This document shows positions 12,863-25,100 of a stretch of DNA of 64,000 nucleotides, piece by piece. Position 1 is the first letter of the stretch. Each line of letters opens with the position of its first letter. The translations under genes and the position numbers were made by a program. Below the pieces are notes generated by a model. It was not told where the DNA came from. It saw only the letters and a program-made list of their open reading frames with translations, and did not search any database. The stretch is from Tyto alba (lineage: Eukaryota > Chordata > Aves > Strigiformes > Tytonidae). The DNA lies in assembly GCF_018691265.1 (NCBI RefSeq), contig NW_024881322.1, positions 1,860,001 to 1,924,000 on the forward strand, in the 5' to 3' direction.

Positions 12863-14169
12863 TATTCAGGTTTACATCTCCTTATTTCAGACAAACCTGG
12901 TCATTTGAATGCAAGTTCCTGTTAGCAGCTTCTAAGTGAATAACCTTGAATGTTCAAGTTACTTATGCTTCACTTTCCTTCTCAAACTTCAATTTTTTCT
13001 CCCCAAACATAATGACAAATTTTTGTAGTATTTACGATTTTATACACAAAGAACACCACATAAAAAGATTATATAATCATGTAAATAAGTTAATTAATGC
13101 AATTATAGCATAAAAGTACAGCAAAACCATACGACTGATTGCAGTTGACTGTAAATAAATGACATAAGGAGTCTCTAAAAGCCCCCCTTAGCAGAACCCA
13201 CCACCCGATTTAGAGTTCACTCAACCAGTGTTTTCTGCCTTCTGACCTCACTCAGAGTTGTTAGCTCAAAAATTGTGCTTTGAATCTGGGGCAACAGTCT
13301 CTTACTTAAGTTACGGTGCAATCACTTGACAAACACTTCTATCACAAGCTCTTCTATAAAATAGCAATTATTCAAAGAACAAAACGTAGTAGTAATCTTA
13401 GACTTCTTTTGGTTTCTACAGTAAAAATTCCAGGATACACATGCTAACAGATAACTGGTATTATCAGCAGCAGTAGCATCTGATCACACACCAATAGCCA
13501 GGAAATTAAATGCTTCCCATAGTACATAATAACACTTCTCAGAAAGCTCCATCTCAGATGACCACCCAACCTTTGGAGCCCAGAACAGATTGACCCTTAC
13601 AAGACTAACCCTCCCCTCACTCCGCTTTTTCCAGACCTGGCTTTCAGTATGCTGATTTTACCGCACACACACAGCATAAGACAGCAGGGAAATAAAGGGA
13701 TTCCTCAAGAAATGCAACAGCTCCTAAAACCACTCACTGGAACAGTTTACAGCACAACCCATTCTCACTTGTAAGTTGCTGGGGGGCAGAGTTATCTGAG
13801 GAGATCAGGGGCATCTCCCTACCAGGTGAAACACCGGGATTTAAAGTTGTAATTTCTTAAAAGCTGGAAGCATCATTAGCCCGGAAGACTACCTCAACAC
13901 TTGTCTGTAGCTGGCCTCTCTCAACTCACCCGCACTCCCTTCTTCCAAACCAACAGGGCCTGCAACACCTGTACTCCGGTCCGCTCCAGTATTTCATCAC
14001 GTTCCTGCTTTCACATCTTGTGCTAATAATCCCACTTTGCTGATTTCCTTTGCCAGATTCCCCTCTGCCAACGCACAAGTTGCTGCTCTAAAAACTCACC
14101 CAGTCTCCCAGCGTAATTAGGGCGCAGCTTTCTAACTACTCCTATTGCCTACCTGAGACCCGCTCCCAA

Positions 14170-14790
14170 CTTGTTGGCCGAACCTTTACGCTTCGCTCCC
14201 CGTCCCCCCACGGGGATGCCCCTCCTCGCCCAGTCCCGCCTCGCCCGTGAGGCGAGCGCGGGCGGGGACACCACGCGAGACGCCGCCAGCCTGCTCCTTC
14301 GACGGCAGGGGCTCCACTTTAAGAAAATAAACTAAAAACCGGCCAGAGCCGCCCTTGCCCCCGGGGGGAACCGCTCTTCTCCCACCGGGCCGCGGGGCCG
14401 CCCACGGGCGCCGTGCCACCCGCGCCAGGACCAACCTCTCCGGGCCGCGCTCGGGCTTAGGCAGGCGGGCGGTCACCTCGGCCGAGAGGCGGCAGCGCCG
14501 GCCGCCGCGCTCCCGGCCCCGGCCTCCACGGGAAACTCCCGGGGCACCGGCCCCGGCCCCGCCCCCGCCGAGGAAGTGAGCGAACTCCTCACGTGACGCG
14601 GGCCACGGCCCTTCCGCCCCCGCCCCGGACGCTCGCGGCTCCCGCACGGAGAGTGGCGGCGGCGCCGCCGCCTGGGCGGGCGGACCGCGGCGGGCTCCGC
14701 GCGGAGCATCTCGGGAAGCGCCGCAGACCGAGGCCCGGCCCCGCCCGCGGGGCGGTTGCGGCCGCCAAGCTCTGAGAGCCCACTGACTAC
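14170..14790. promoter_or_regulatory. CpG island, probable bidirectional promoter of AZI2 and a divergent transcript
   Basis: About 620 bases of very GC- and CpG-rich sequence in an AT-rich region. It is the first CpG island upstream of the AZI2 start exon and so is the best promoter candidate. It contains an E-box palindrome TCACGTGA (14589-14596) and a GGAAGTG ETS-like site near 14572. On the minus strand a strong donor lies at the left side (14152). On the plus strand a strong donor lies just right of the island (14864). Long overlapping ORFs here (up to 222 codons) are arginine-, proline- and glycine-rich GC artefacts, not proteins. No TATA box is evident, as is usual for such promoters. 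Confidence 0.85.
14589..14596. promoter_or_regulatory. E-box palindrome TCACGTGA in the AZI2 CpG island
   Basis: A perfect 8-base palindrome with a CACGTG core in the middle of the island, continuing to TCACGTGAC. This core is bound by USF and the MiT/TFE family in vertebrates. Its functional use here is inferred from motif and position only. Confidence 0.45.
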
Positions 14791-14863
14791 TTCGGGGTTT
14801 TTTAGTTTTTTGTGGTTTTTTTTTAGGTTGTTTGTTTGTTTTTTTTTCCTCCAAGAAGCACAG
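14791..14863 (+). other. candidate 5' exon of a divergent transcript (3' boundary only)
   Basis: On the plus strand the sequence CACAG followed by GTAAGC (GT at 14864-14865) is a near-consensus splice donor 70 bases right of the CpG island, where a first exon reading away from AZI2 would end. In mammals AZI2 and ZCWPW2 are arranged head to head with start sites very close together, so a non-coding first exon of ZCWPW2 is the natural guess. The 5' boundary is unknown, and the interval given starts arbitrarily at the island edge. No ZCWPW2 CW-finger or PWWP coding exon was found downstream in this window. Confidence 0.4.
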
Positions 14864-17379
14864 GTAAGCGCAAAGTCAGAGGTGAGAGGGGGTGCAGAGC
14901 CCGCTGGTGCACAGGGGTGACGCGGTCACCCTACGCAGCCTCGTCTGACAAAAACACCGCTTTTTTTCCCCCCTCGGCTAAGTTCAAAGTGAAGCAAGAA
15001 TAAATCTAAACCGCAGTTCAGGACCTCGGTTTTAGGCATTAAACCAAGCTGATTGAACAAATCTAATGTAGATCTGCAGGGGAGAGCAGCTGTACTGTTC
15101 AAGACTAATTTAAAACTACCAGGAGTTTCCTCTTCGGCTAAAAAAACCCAGCAGTTTGCTTTTATGTTAGGAGAGCTCTCTGGCCCAGGGCCAAAGGGCC
15201 TTTTACAGCACTGCCACAGGGTCAGCTGGAGCAAGGGAAGTGCGCTAGCCTGCCAAATTGACCTGTATATGGCAGGATGCTGCAACGTCCTGTCCTCCTT
15301 AAATACTTCAAATGGAAACGGGACCTCACAATCTGCTGTGGGGAGGGAGTTGTTATTTGGACAAGGATCACATTTAAAACACCCACAGGATCTCCATTAA
15401 CCATGTTCATAGACCTCGAAACAACTTTTTAAAGTTTTCAGCATACTGCCATTACTAAGATTTTCACCAGAAGTTTAGATTAGATACAAACTTTGCTTTT
15501 TCTTATGAGCCCAAGTAGTACACTGCTCTGTTTTCAGCTGTATTTGAAATCCTTCTCACCAAGAGCAGTGCTCTTCTTTTAAAGTCCAAAATACACCATT
15601 TCCAAGTTAAGAGCTGATTGTGATAACTAATGTCATGGATACAAACGTGGTTGTATGCCATTAAGTTACAGAACAAAGGTTTTATTACATAAATTAGCAT
15701 TGATTTGAAATTGTGCCATTATGAAATCCAGAAGAAAAGCATGTAAGGATTTGGGCTAATCACATACGTCCACTATTTTTGTGAATAACATTAATAGACT
15801 AATTATTGTATTTATTTTTATCTATGTATTTAATTCATAGTCTTTCTCCCACTAAAAATTACAGCTGGGATCATATCTGCAGGACAGTTAAAAAAAAAAA
15901 AAATAGCCCCAAGTTATGGCCAATATCGTAAAAGCTGGTGGTATATATCTAAAGCCAGTTTAAAGACAGTAATATTAGAATTAATGTCAGACTTTATTCC
16001 CATAGTAGACAGCCTGTTTTTTTTTTACTTTGAAATGTTGAATATTTAATTGGACAACTGTTCACGGTGCCCCTTATTTTCTGAAACAACAGATAATTTC
16101 TGAAAATATAAAAACTAATCTATTATCACCCTATTTACACAGAAAGTATTACAACAGGGTATGGATGAAAAAAGCTAATTATAAACTGTAAAAACATATA
16201 TAGTACAGCTGCATATGAGCATACAGTGTTTCTGTTGAACAACTATGTAATTAAAAAAAAAAGGAGAATGAAATGTACCGTTAGTTTGACAAGACTCTTC
16301 TTAAAACACCATAATGTTGCTACGTGGCAGTTTGTAAGATGTCCAGCCTAGAACTTGCAAGCTAGCAAGCATTACCCTATAACTAGCAAGACATCTCTGT
16401 GTACATCAGTTTGACATCCATGTTAAGCACCTATAGTGAAATATAGTGCCAGGTAAAAGCATAAACCTGCAGAACCAGAATACTGGACTTTTAAAACAAA
16501 AAATGAAATCTGCACCAAAACCAAATCCCAAATATTTTCAAACTCTTGCAAGTAATTCAACACAACAAATGGACACAAGGATGCGGGCCAGAACCTCTGA
16601 TGTCAAAAGGTATATCTTTAACTGAGACTAGTAACTTTTCAGTACTAAATACATTCCAGTTTGATAACCCACCAGAGAAGTACATCCCTTAAAGAAACTG
16701 ATTCCATAGCTTGTTTTTCAGATTTACAGAAAGACTCTGTGTTTTACTACAAAACATAAAAGTTAAAAATTACATAATGGAAAAATCACCAACCAACAAT
16801 TAAATATAGTTGCTTAGTACAAGCTATATTAAACCAGACCACATCAGATCTTAATCTAGAAAATTGTAAATAGAAGATAGAAGATTCTGAAACGTTAAGG
16901 ACCCAGTTGACAATTAAATAACTCTAATGCCTGAAAAGTATGTGCCTAGAACAGCTTATTCCCTCTACTCTGCTGAATTCTCTCGAGTATCCCTATTGTG
17001 CAATGTAAATAACATATAATTAGAACGATACAAAATTTTTATTGTATATAATTACAATAAAATGAACTTAATATCAAAATCAGCACGCTATAAAACATAT
17101 TGAGTTAGATTTGCTTTGGCAGATGCAAAAGCTGTTTTAAACACTCCCATCTAGTCATTCAGATTAGCATAGCCTCCAAAATAAATGTGAGTAATCATAG
17201 GTATTATTCTCTCCTCATACAGTGCAAATTCTTGCAAATACAAATACAAGTTGCTCCCCTCAGATCCTTTCCTGTACTCGGCACTGTCCATAAGCAGCAC
17301 AAAGATCATAAACCACGTCCTGCCCAAAGGTAATGCCTTACCAGTCTCTACACGCTCTTTGCAATCCTTCCGTACCAGT
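14864..17379. other. non-coding interval right of the AZI2 promoter
   Basis: About 2.5 kb of sequence that is intergenic or a first intron of the inferred divergent transcript. ORFs near 14926-15400 overlap on both strands and show no family signature. Nothing else recognisable. Confidence 0.6.
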
Positions 17380-17958
17380 TGTTGGGTTTTAACCCGGCCG
17401 GCAGCCAAACACCGTGCAGCTGCTCGCTCACCTGCCCCCACACCCAGGGGATAGAGGGGAGAGTTGGAGGGGTATGGAGACTCGTAAATTGAGATAAAAA
17501 CTATTTAATAATTGAAATAAAATAATAATAAAAAATACCAACGGGTAACGCACAGTGCTCACCACCCGCTGACGGATGCCCAGCCTGTTCTCAGCTAATG
17601 ATCCCAGAGAAGAGAGAATCCTTAAACCACCATCCTGAAAAACCTGAGTGGAGCTTTCCAATCAACCCTTACCTATACACTGAGCATGATGTTAGATGAT
17701 ATGGAGTATTCCATTGGCCAATTTGGGCCTACTATTTTGGCTATGTTCCTCCCCCAACTTCTTGTGTATCTGTGCACTGGCAGATATGTGAAATTGAGAA
17801 GTCCCTGATTTCTTAGCAACAACTAAAAATGTCAGTATATTATCAACATTCTTCTCATATCAAATCCCATACTGAATCAAAAACACAGCACTATTCTAGC
17901 TACTAGGAAGGAAGGAAAAAAAACCCCAATTAACTCTATCCCAAACAAAAGCAGGACA
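17380..17958 (-). mobile_element. solo LTR of an endogenous retrovirus
   Basis: A 579-base element bounded by TGTTGGG at the left and AGGACA at the right; read on the minus strand it runs TGTCCT to CCCAACA, the TGT...ACA form of LTR ends. It matches a widespread avian LTR as I remember it, with a GGGATAGAGTTAATT block at the 5' end and an ATTAAATAG...TTTATCTCAA block near the 3' end. It lacks the TATA box of better copies (a degraded TGTATAGG lies near 17675). The flanks CCAGT (17375-17379) and CTAGT (17959-17963) look like a 5-base target duplication with one mismatch. No internal retroviral genes adjoin it, so it is a recombined solo LTR. Class is not certain (ERVK or ERVL type). Confidence 0.82.
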
Positions 17959-19439
17959 CTAGTCGATGTAGGACACAAAGCTGTATTACAGTAAAAACTT
18001 GGAAGTACTAAATACTAATATATTCAATTACAGTCGTTGCCATGTATTTCTCTAGACTGCTGATTAAGCACGAGTAACATTTAAATATAAAGAGCATTTG
18101 CTGAATTTTAGTTACAGGTTAACCTTTCTGTACTATATTAAGCATAAATTATTCTACAAGACTCACTCATTCCTTTTTCCAGATATATCATTTAATCTGA
18201 AATCACAAATACAGTTTTCAAAGTTACAGCATACTTTTTCTTCAAACACCCATTCGATTGAAACTGTTTCTACAGTACTGTTTCAACAATTCATTAAGGA
18301 TCTTCAGGCTACTCAAAATAGAAATTTGTAACAAATAAACTGAAGTCTTTTGGAGAGAAAGCGTATGTACGCAGGTTCCTATGCAAAACAGGAAACCGGT
18401 CTGTTAATCCTTCAAAAACGCTGTAAGAGTGGAATTGCAGAATTTTCCTGTCTGCAGAGTATGTTTTATGGAGAGCCAGCTGGGAGCATAGCTCTCTATA
18501 CCCATTAAGTGCAGCAAGCAGAATCAGGACTTCAACCAGTATGGGTTTGTTCAAGGTCAGTAGGTCAGTAGGTATTGGTAAAGGCAGAAAAAAGCAAAAA
18601 AAAACCAAAACAACCCCCAAACACTTTACAATATGATGTCTGCAGTCCATTGTTCATGGATTTCTAACAAAACCAAGTTCTTTATCAGCTGTGGAAAAAA
18701 GAAGTCCATGCAGTAATGCCCCTGGAAAACACTGGGCGGTGCAAAAACATAGGAGCAACACACCCCTTGCTAGAATTGCTACACTTTCTAAGATGACTTG
18801 GCTGGCATTTTTTAACCTCGCTGTCTTGGCAGACGGCAGAACATGCTGGACGGTAAATCTCCACATTTCTGGTGACTCAGGCAGGCAGGTGGAGCTTGTT
18901 CTGTCCTGGCTATTATCACAGGGCCTTTTAATAAAGGATACAGTAACACCAAAACCAACAACAACATGACAACAAAAAGACTCTCTCTTAGGGAAATAAT
19001 GTAGGATATGTTTATACTTCATTACTTTTTCAGGATTTTTGTTAAGAATTAAAGCACAAAAGCGTAACTGGGTAATTTTGTGACTGGCAAAGAAAAAGCG
19101 AAGACTAAGAACAAAAGAAAAGCTCACCTTCATTTTTAAATCGAAGGCAGTACATTTCCCACAGTCAATTCTGAGGTATTTTCAGTCCCTTAAGAAAGCC
19201 ATGACTGAAAAAAACCCCACGCAAGTTCAGTACCGCATGGGGGACAGATATGGGTGACGCTTTTAATGAACCAAGCTGTGAATAAAAACGAACAAACACT
19301 TAACAGAGACTATAGCAAGAGAGAACCTTACAGTATGTATTAGTAAATTTATTCCTATTGCAGTAGCAAAAGAACCGGGAAATTAATTTCTAAAGGTTTA
19401 GGGAGAAAAGAATTTGAGAAAGAGGTGTAAAAGCAGTTT
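17959..19439. other. non-coding interval between the solo LTR and the second CpG island
   Basis: AT-rich sequence without a recognisable gene. A minus-strand frame of 159 codons (18654-19133) has no identifiable domain. A minus-strand donor-like site (ATGAAG before GTGAGC, GT at 19127-19126) lies near its right end but has no partner I can confirm. Confidence 0.55.
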
Positions 19440-20000
19440 TTAACTAGGCAGATCCGGCTGACCTGGGCACCAGCGGATCCTGGGGTGGGAGAGGTTATGA
19501 AGACACGTTTTTGTCTAGAAGCCGTCTTACCCAGCTGCCTGCGAAGAAGAAGAAGAAGCGAGCCCACTCCCAGCTGAAGAAATGCCCGCAGAGCCGCGGG
19601 GAAGGGCTGAGGGAGAGGGCGGGCGGTTGGCGGGAAATTCCGTTGGGAGCGCGAGGCCCCGCGGCGCCCCTTCCCCTCAGGCGGGCCGGGCCGGGTCACC
19701 GGGGCGGCGGCGGCGGCGGGGCCGGCTCCTTCGAAGGCGGAGGGGAGGTGGCGATGCAGGTTAGCGGTGCCCGGTTTGTCCGGGGGCTGGGCGGCTCGGG
19801 GGCGGCGGAAAGGGAGGAGGGTCGCAACGCCGCGACTCACCCACCTCCCCTCACCTCACCGCGGCCGCGTTTTCCCGGAGGGGAGGGGTGCCGCCGCCGC
19901 TCCGGTGCCCCTCCGAAGCGAGCGGCTCGCCCCGGGGCGGGGCCGGGGCCGCCCCTGAGGGCAGCCCCGCCGGCCGCGCACCTCCCCGGGGCCACCGCAG
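19440..20000. promoter_or_regulatory. second CpG island, no gene assigned
   Basis: About 560 bases of CpG-rich sequence (many CGG and CGCC runs, GGCGGCGGCGGCGGG around 19701-19716) in AT-rich surroundings, 5 kb right of the AZI2 island. Overlapping GC-driven ORFs on both strands are not credible proteins. Possible exits are a plus-strand donor-like site ATGCAG/GTTAGC (near 19759) and a minus-strand consensus donor CTCAG/GTGAG (GT at 20169-20168). It could be the real start of ZCWPW2, an alternative AZI2 promoter, or the promoter of a non-coding RNA. The sequence alone does not decide between these. Confidence 0.75.
19543..19557 (+). repeat. short (GAA)n run
   Basis: Five consecutive GAA units at the left edge of the second CpG island. 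Confidence 0.9.
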
Positions 20001-22130
20001 CTCCTCTCCTTCTTCTTTTTTTGCCGCCTTCTGCCTAAAAAGCGCTTCTGGAAGTTTATGAGCCGTGGTAGCAACCTCCTTAGAGGAACTCTGAGGTGAA
20101 GAATATTTTTTTAATCGCGATAGATCCATGTGTATTGCTTAGTTCTAATGCTGCTGCCTTGGAACTCACCTGAGTTGAAATGGTGAATCTTTGCAGAGAA
20201 CAGACGCTTTGGCAGATGAAAAATTAAGTCCTATTAGAGCGTATTTAAAGGGTACTAAAAATATAAAATATTTCAGTTTGAACTTTCATCATCATCTGTA
20301 GCTCAACTAGTTGGTGTTTTTTGGGTTAAAAATCAATGAAAACCTTACACTGAATTCAGCTAAATTTCTTCTGTTGTCCCCTTAATGCCTGTAGATTTTG
20401 AAATGCTAAATTATTTTGCTCATTAAAGTTGAATGCTTCTTGTTTGTGCTTAGAGTAATGTTATTTGTAGGTATTTCTACTTTGTCCCCTCTCTATTTTT
20501 AGACTTGAAACAAAAATTAGCGTCTATTTGCATTCAAGATATTTCACTAACTTTTATTTCTGTGTGGCTAAATTACTTACATCAATAGGTCTTGTTCTAT
20601 GTATCAAAAGAAAGAACTGTCTGTTTGAAGCTTTGTAGAATTTTACAAATGACTTGAAAAGATTCTTAGAAGTCATATTTTTACTTTTGTTTGATGTTGC
20701 TAGGCGGTAAATATGCATGTGAATGAGAAGAGAAAGGGAACGGAAAGAGATTGTCCAGAACTAATTTGGTGGTAAACCGTGTGCTTTAGAATGGTCAGTC
20801 ATTTTTATGAAGGAAACAGTGTCTGAAAGACAATGTAGTCAGCCAAATTCATACACTTCAAGGCAGCACAGCATTGCCATTCTAAATATGGCAGTTTACA
20901 GACTTTTATTATGGTTTGTAGAGAAATAGGTTTTGGATAAGAAAGGAATCGGGGATGAGGGGAGGAAGCTTAGAGAATCACCTGAGTTTTGCCACTGGCT
21001 TAGTAAGTATGGAATCAAGCTAATTAAACATTTTTTTTTTTTTAATTTTAATTGACAATAGCTATTTTTACTTTTTTCTTACCTGTTTCGTGTTTGCATT
21101 CAGTTTTCTTTTTCAGTACAATTAGGATATGGTGCAAATGGGCCAGAGGAAACGCAGTCAGATATTTTTAATATGATAAAGAAATGCATCTAATTATTAG
21201 TATTACGAAATTCATAAGCTAAGTAATATTTTTATTATCAAGGTAGCAGTTAGCTCTTGCTTAATTTGTCTGTCAGATTTCTCCTAAATAAAAGGCATGA
21301 TCTGTCTGCTGTTACCTTCAAGGATTATAGCAGAAGAAGGTGGCAAGAGCTGACAATACCCTCAGAAAATTCCAGTGTGCTGTGACACATTCCCATAGCA
21401 GATTGTTCTTACTGTTTGCTTGCTTCCACAGTCAGATTTCTTAAGGCTAATTATGTTTTCTTCCCTTGTGAAATACTTATACTGTCTTATAACTCTTCAT
21501 TTAAATTACCATATAGGTTAATGACGTATGGATAAGTAGGCTAGCATCTTCTGTGATCTTATTCATAAGCCTTCTTATAGTAAGTCTTCATGTTGTATGA
21601 GTATTGCTATTTCCAGTAACAAATTGTTATTCTGTTCGAGTATTAAATACAAGGTAGAAATGTTCAGAACTTGTAGCTCTCTGAAAATGACAAATTATCT
21701 GAATTCAAAAACTGCCATATCCTGAGCCTGTCTTCACTTGTGGAATGCTCTGAACTAGTTGGTGTCTAATATTTTATTACTCTTTAGCAGCATATAATCA
21801 AGATATCTGAGCTAGAGAGACCTGATGACTGTCAGGACAATGTGTTTTGGTAGCATTTCAGCTAAGTGAAGAGAACAAGATCTGGTCCTGAGCACCTAAC
21901 TCATTCTCATTAGTTGCAACAAGTTTGAACTTCCATATGATAAAAGCAGTTAATATTGCTTTACCCTTTTCTGACTAAGCTTTTAAATTTTGTGTTGGTG
22001 TTAACACCAAACTGCTCATCTTTTACTTATGAGTATTCAGAATAGGAAATTTAGCTGATTTTGCAGCTAAAGGGCTTCAGAGCTTGCTCAAATACAGACT
22101 TTCATATTGTTTGGCTGTCATTTTGGTTTT

Positions 22131-22174
22131 GGGTGTGTTTGGTTTTTTTTTTGGTTTTTTTTTTTTTTTTTTTT
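22131..22174. repeat. T-rich low-complexity run
   Basis: Near-continuous T with a few G interruptions. Confidence 0.9.
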
Positions 22175-25100
22175 ACAAATATTTAGTGAAACACATTAAG
22201 AAAGCATAGGGAAAGGAGAAGAATGTGTGGGTGTTTTGGGGGGCAGGGAGGGGGAGGGGAAGAGGAGTTTTGTCAGGAGGAGGACTGTAGGAGGGAAATG
22301 TTTGTACTCCTTATTCCCAAGTTATTGAGTGGTACTGTGATAAATAGCTGATTTGGTACTATAAGAAGAATGGGTCATTTTCTGCTGAGGTAGTTACATT
22401 AATTAGAGACTGGCTTAATAAGTCTCTGGTTCAGTGACACACTGAAACTGCTTTGTATTCTCAAGTCTTTCCTGACCAACGGAACTCTTTCGATGGCTTC
22501 AAGGTTTAAAATATTTTAGCTGATTCAAGAAAACTGTTACTTCTCAGGTCCGGAAAACTGACTGACTTTCTCAAGGCCTTTTGTTGATAACACAAGCGTT
22601 GTCTTGCTGCTAAGGTATAGATCTCTTGCATGAACCAGGAAGGTCCTTTGGCATAATTTTCCACCTCTGTTTTATACCATTAAGTACTGCTGAACCACTC
22701 AAGATCTAAGATGACGCTTTCAAAGCTGTAAGTTGGTAAGCATGAAAAGAAATGTACAGAGATGTCCTGGGCTGCTCCATGATGGATCTGCGTCATGCTT
22801 CAGAAGGTCAAGAAAGAGAATTAATTTTGTTAATTTTGGGGGAGTAATCACAGTTCAGGATAGATTGATGCACTCACCAGAAAAGCAGTATTTTCTTGAG
22901 GACTCTTTCTTCCATCTTTTTTTTGAACCATGAGAAGTGAGACAAGTATAGATAGGTAATACTGTAGTAAAGGTGAGCTCTGTGATCTTTGCACTAATCA
23001 CCTTTTTCCTCTTTTCTTCTACTGTGCTCTTGTATGAGAATGCATTTTTTGATGTTTTTTTCTGGTAGTCTTGAATGTATCTGACAGGAGAGTCTGGACT
23101 AAGTCTGGACTTGATATCCTGGTATCTATACACATTGTTGATTTTGTCCCCCCCTCCCTGCCTATGTGCACCAACAATATCGTATTTTGCAGTTAAACCT
23201 TGTAAAACAGTCCTGGCTTTAAGTTCTGTTTAACATGCTCTCTAATCACTGGACTGACCTGGTAATGTGGGCAAGGGTCTTTGCTGTCATACTTGATCTT
23301 GTTTTCAAGCACCAAAGCAATTACTTTTTAAGAAGACTCCCTCCTTTTATGCAATATTCTGATTTAACGAAAAACAAAAAATGTGTAATAGTCATGCTTC
23401 CGTGATAAAACAAAGCAGAGCTGGCTCTGTAAATTACCAAATGAGTGAAAATAGAAGGTTACGTTAGAATTTTGTTGTTGAAATGCTATTAATGTGCATA
23501 GAATTAACTATGCATCTTAAATATCTGGTATTCTTTTGGATGTTAGAATTATGGAGAAATTAGATGTCTGAAGACACTGTACTGAAAAATATATTTTACA
23601 TGATCCTACTTTACTTTTTCTCCACAAAATTTCTTTTCCTTTTTTTTTTTTTTTCCTTCTACCCTCTCCATTACTTGATAGAGAAGTAAGTAGCTGAAGT
23701 AATGTTACATATCCACTGACTGACAGTTTATTGGTATCTTTGTTGAATGTTAAGATAAAATGCTTTTGTTACAAGGTGTTACATTTGGATCATAAAAAGA
23801 ATTAAAAATTAACATCACTAAGTAAACCTTCCTTGAACAAAATCTGTTGAACAGGGACTGTTTTCAAGTGATGATTCTATATAAGTTTATACAAATTAGC
23901 CATGGTATTGCAATGTGGCTACTCATCCATGATTTAGTAACTGTTTAGTTTCTGACAAGTATTTTCCTGAAGAGTCTGAGTTCCATAACAGTGGAAGTAA
24001 GTATATCTGTCCAGAGCTTCCTCTAGGAAGCAGTTCTGGTAAAAGTGTGCAATTGGCCAAGATAAGATTGCAGGTGTTTTAGATTTTGGTTGCTGTTTTC
24101 TTTTTTTTTTTTTTTTTTCCTTGAGACACACACATCCTTATTATGTGCAGAAATATTTTAGATGTGCTCTTTTTCTCAAGTGTACTTTAATATGAAAAAT
24201 AAAAATTAGTTTTGAAAAAACACTATTATCTCAATCACTGTTGAAGCTGTGCTTGGTTATTGGGGGAAGATGATTTATATCTAATTTTCAGCACCAGTGA
24301 TGTTTTTTTATTACCTTGTACTTCATGTTGTCTCCATTGATACCTGTTTAACTTTACTGACTAATGTTTTGTAAGAGGTCTTTGTTAAAAGTTTCTAGTA
24401 CCAGTTGCCTTTAAGCAAAGATGACTTTTATGATGATCTAAGACTTCTTGTTAAGTATACAAAAACAATAGAAATGTGCAACCCAATTTTATCCTTTCAA
24501 CAGACCAATATCTGACCTGCCCACCCCATCCCTGCATTTTTCAATGCTTTTTATTCCATGGGGATTTCTATTCATTTTACTCTCTTAAAAACCATACCAT
24601 TATCTTGCTGGCAAATGAGTATGTTGAACTCTTCCAGACCTTTGTCTGATGCTCTCTAACAGACAACTGTTCTTCCCCCCATTTCCCTGGCGAAGCTCCC
24701 GCTAAGCGCTGCCCTCTCTCACACCGTGCCTACAGCACCGCTCTTGATAGTGCTCACACAGTCGCATGCCCTGCCTTACAGTTTCCGAGCCTGTTCACAT
24801 TGATTCTGGACAGCTGCAGCACTTCTTGGAGCAAAGGTTAGCTCTTGCTTGCCGATTGTAGTATTGACAGAATGCATAGAGCTTTGCTGTGGGACAGGAA
24901 AGCATTCCAATTCCTTTTGTGAATTTTGCTTTTGCAAAAACGTTAAGAATGTGGAAATTATAAAACATGCATCTTGCATGCTATTCCAGTGGAAGCTCAT
25001 TCCATTGCACTTTTACAATCATTACTTATTTTGGGGTCAGGTAATACTAAGTCGATCCCCAATTGAGCAAAATTGCACAACTGTGATATTTGTGTCATAG

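Larger units (their letters stand above)
5390..14152 (-). other. AZI2: AZI2 first intron (inferred extent)
   Basis: Intron of about 8.8 kb between the inferred promoter-proximal exon and the start-codon exon. It contains a 19-bp minisatellite (6252-6359), a CpG-dense patch (about 9929-10065), A- and T-runs (for example 8534-8552, 10313-10333), a GTTT run near 12460-12477, and a CR1 3' end (12736-12862). No additional exon could be supported by homology. Several short ORFs exist but none has recognisable protein content. Confidence 0.7.
1..14790 (-). other. AZI2: AZI2 gene, 5' part (promoter to coding exon 4; rest of gene off the left edge)
   Basis: Four minus-strand exons splice into one frame encoding the N-terminal 200 residues of AZI2/NAP1. 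In mammals this is a cytoplasmic coiled-coil adaptor that binds TBK1 and IKK-epsilon in the interferon and NF-kB response. The visible part has the conserved N-terminal segment followed by a long charged coiled coil. From what I recall of the family, the TBK1-binding segment lies just after residue 200, so it should be encoded beyond base 1. The promoter is inferred to be the CpG island near 14.2-14.8 kb because it is the first one upstream of the start-codon exon, which gives a first intron of about 9 kb. The 5' UTR exon cannot be fixed without transcripts. A minus-strand donor at 14152 (CTCAG before GTAGGC) is a good candidate for its end, and another GTGAGT donor lies near 14098. Gene identity is very sure; the promoter assignment is an inference. 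Confidence 0.95.

Noticed and set aside
14186..14854. 222-codon minus-strand ORF in the CpG island
   Set aside because: Arginine/proline/glycine/alanine-rich content in all frames is expected from CpG-island composition, overlapping frames on both strands are equally open, and no domain is visible.
18654..19133. 159-codon minus-strand ORF starting beside a donor-like site
   Set aside because: No recognisable domain, and the donor-like site lies directly after the first codons so the frame could not be an internal exon as read. Considered chance.
19355..20129. Long overlapping ORFs (up to 175 codons) on both strands of the second CpG island
   Set aside because: Same compositional artefact. 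Frames on both strands are open over the same bases and show low-complexity sequence.
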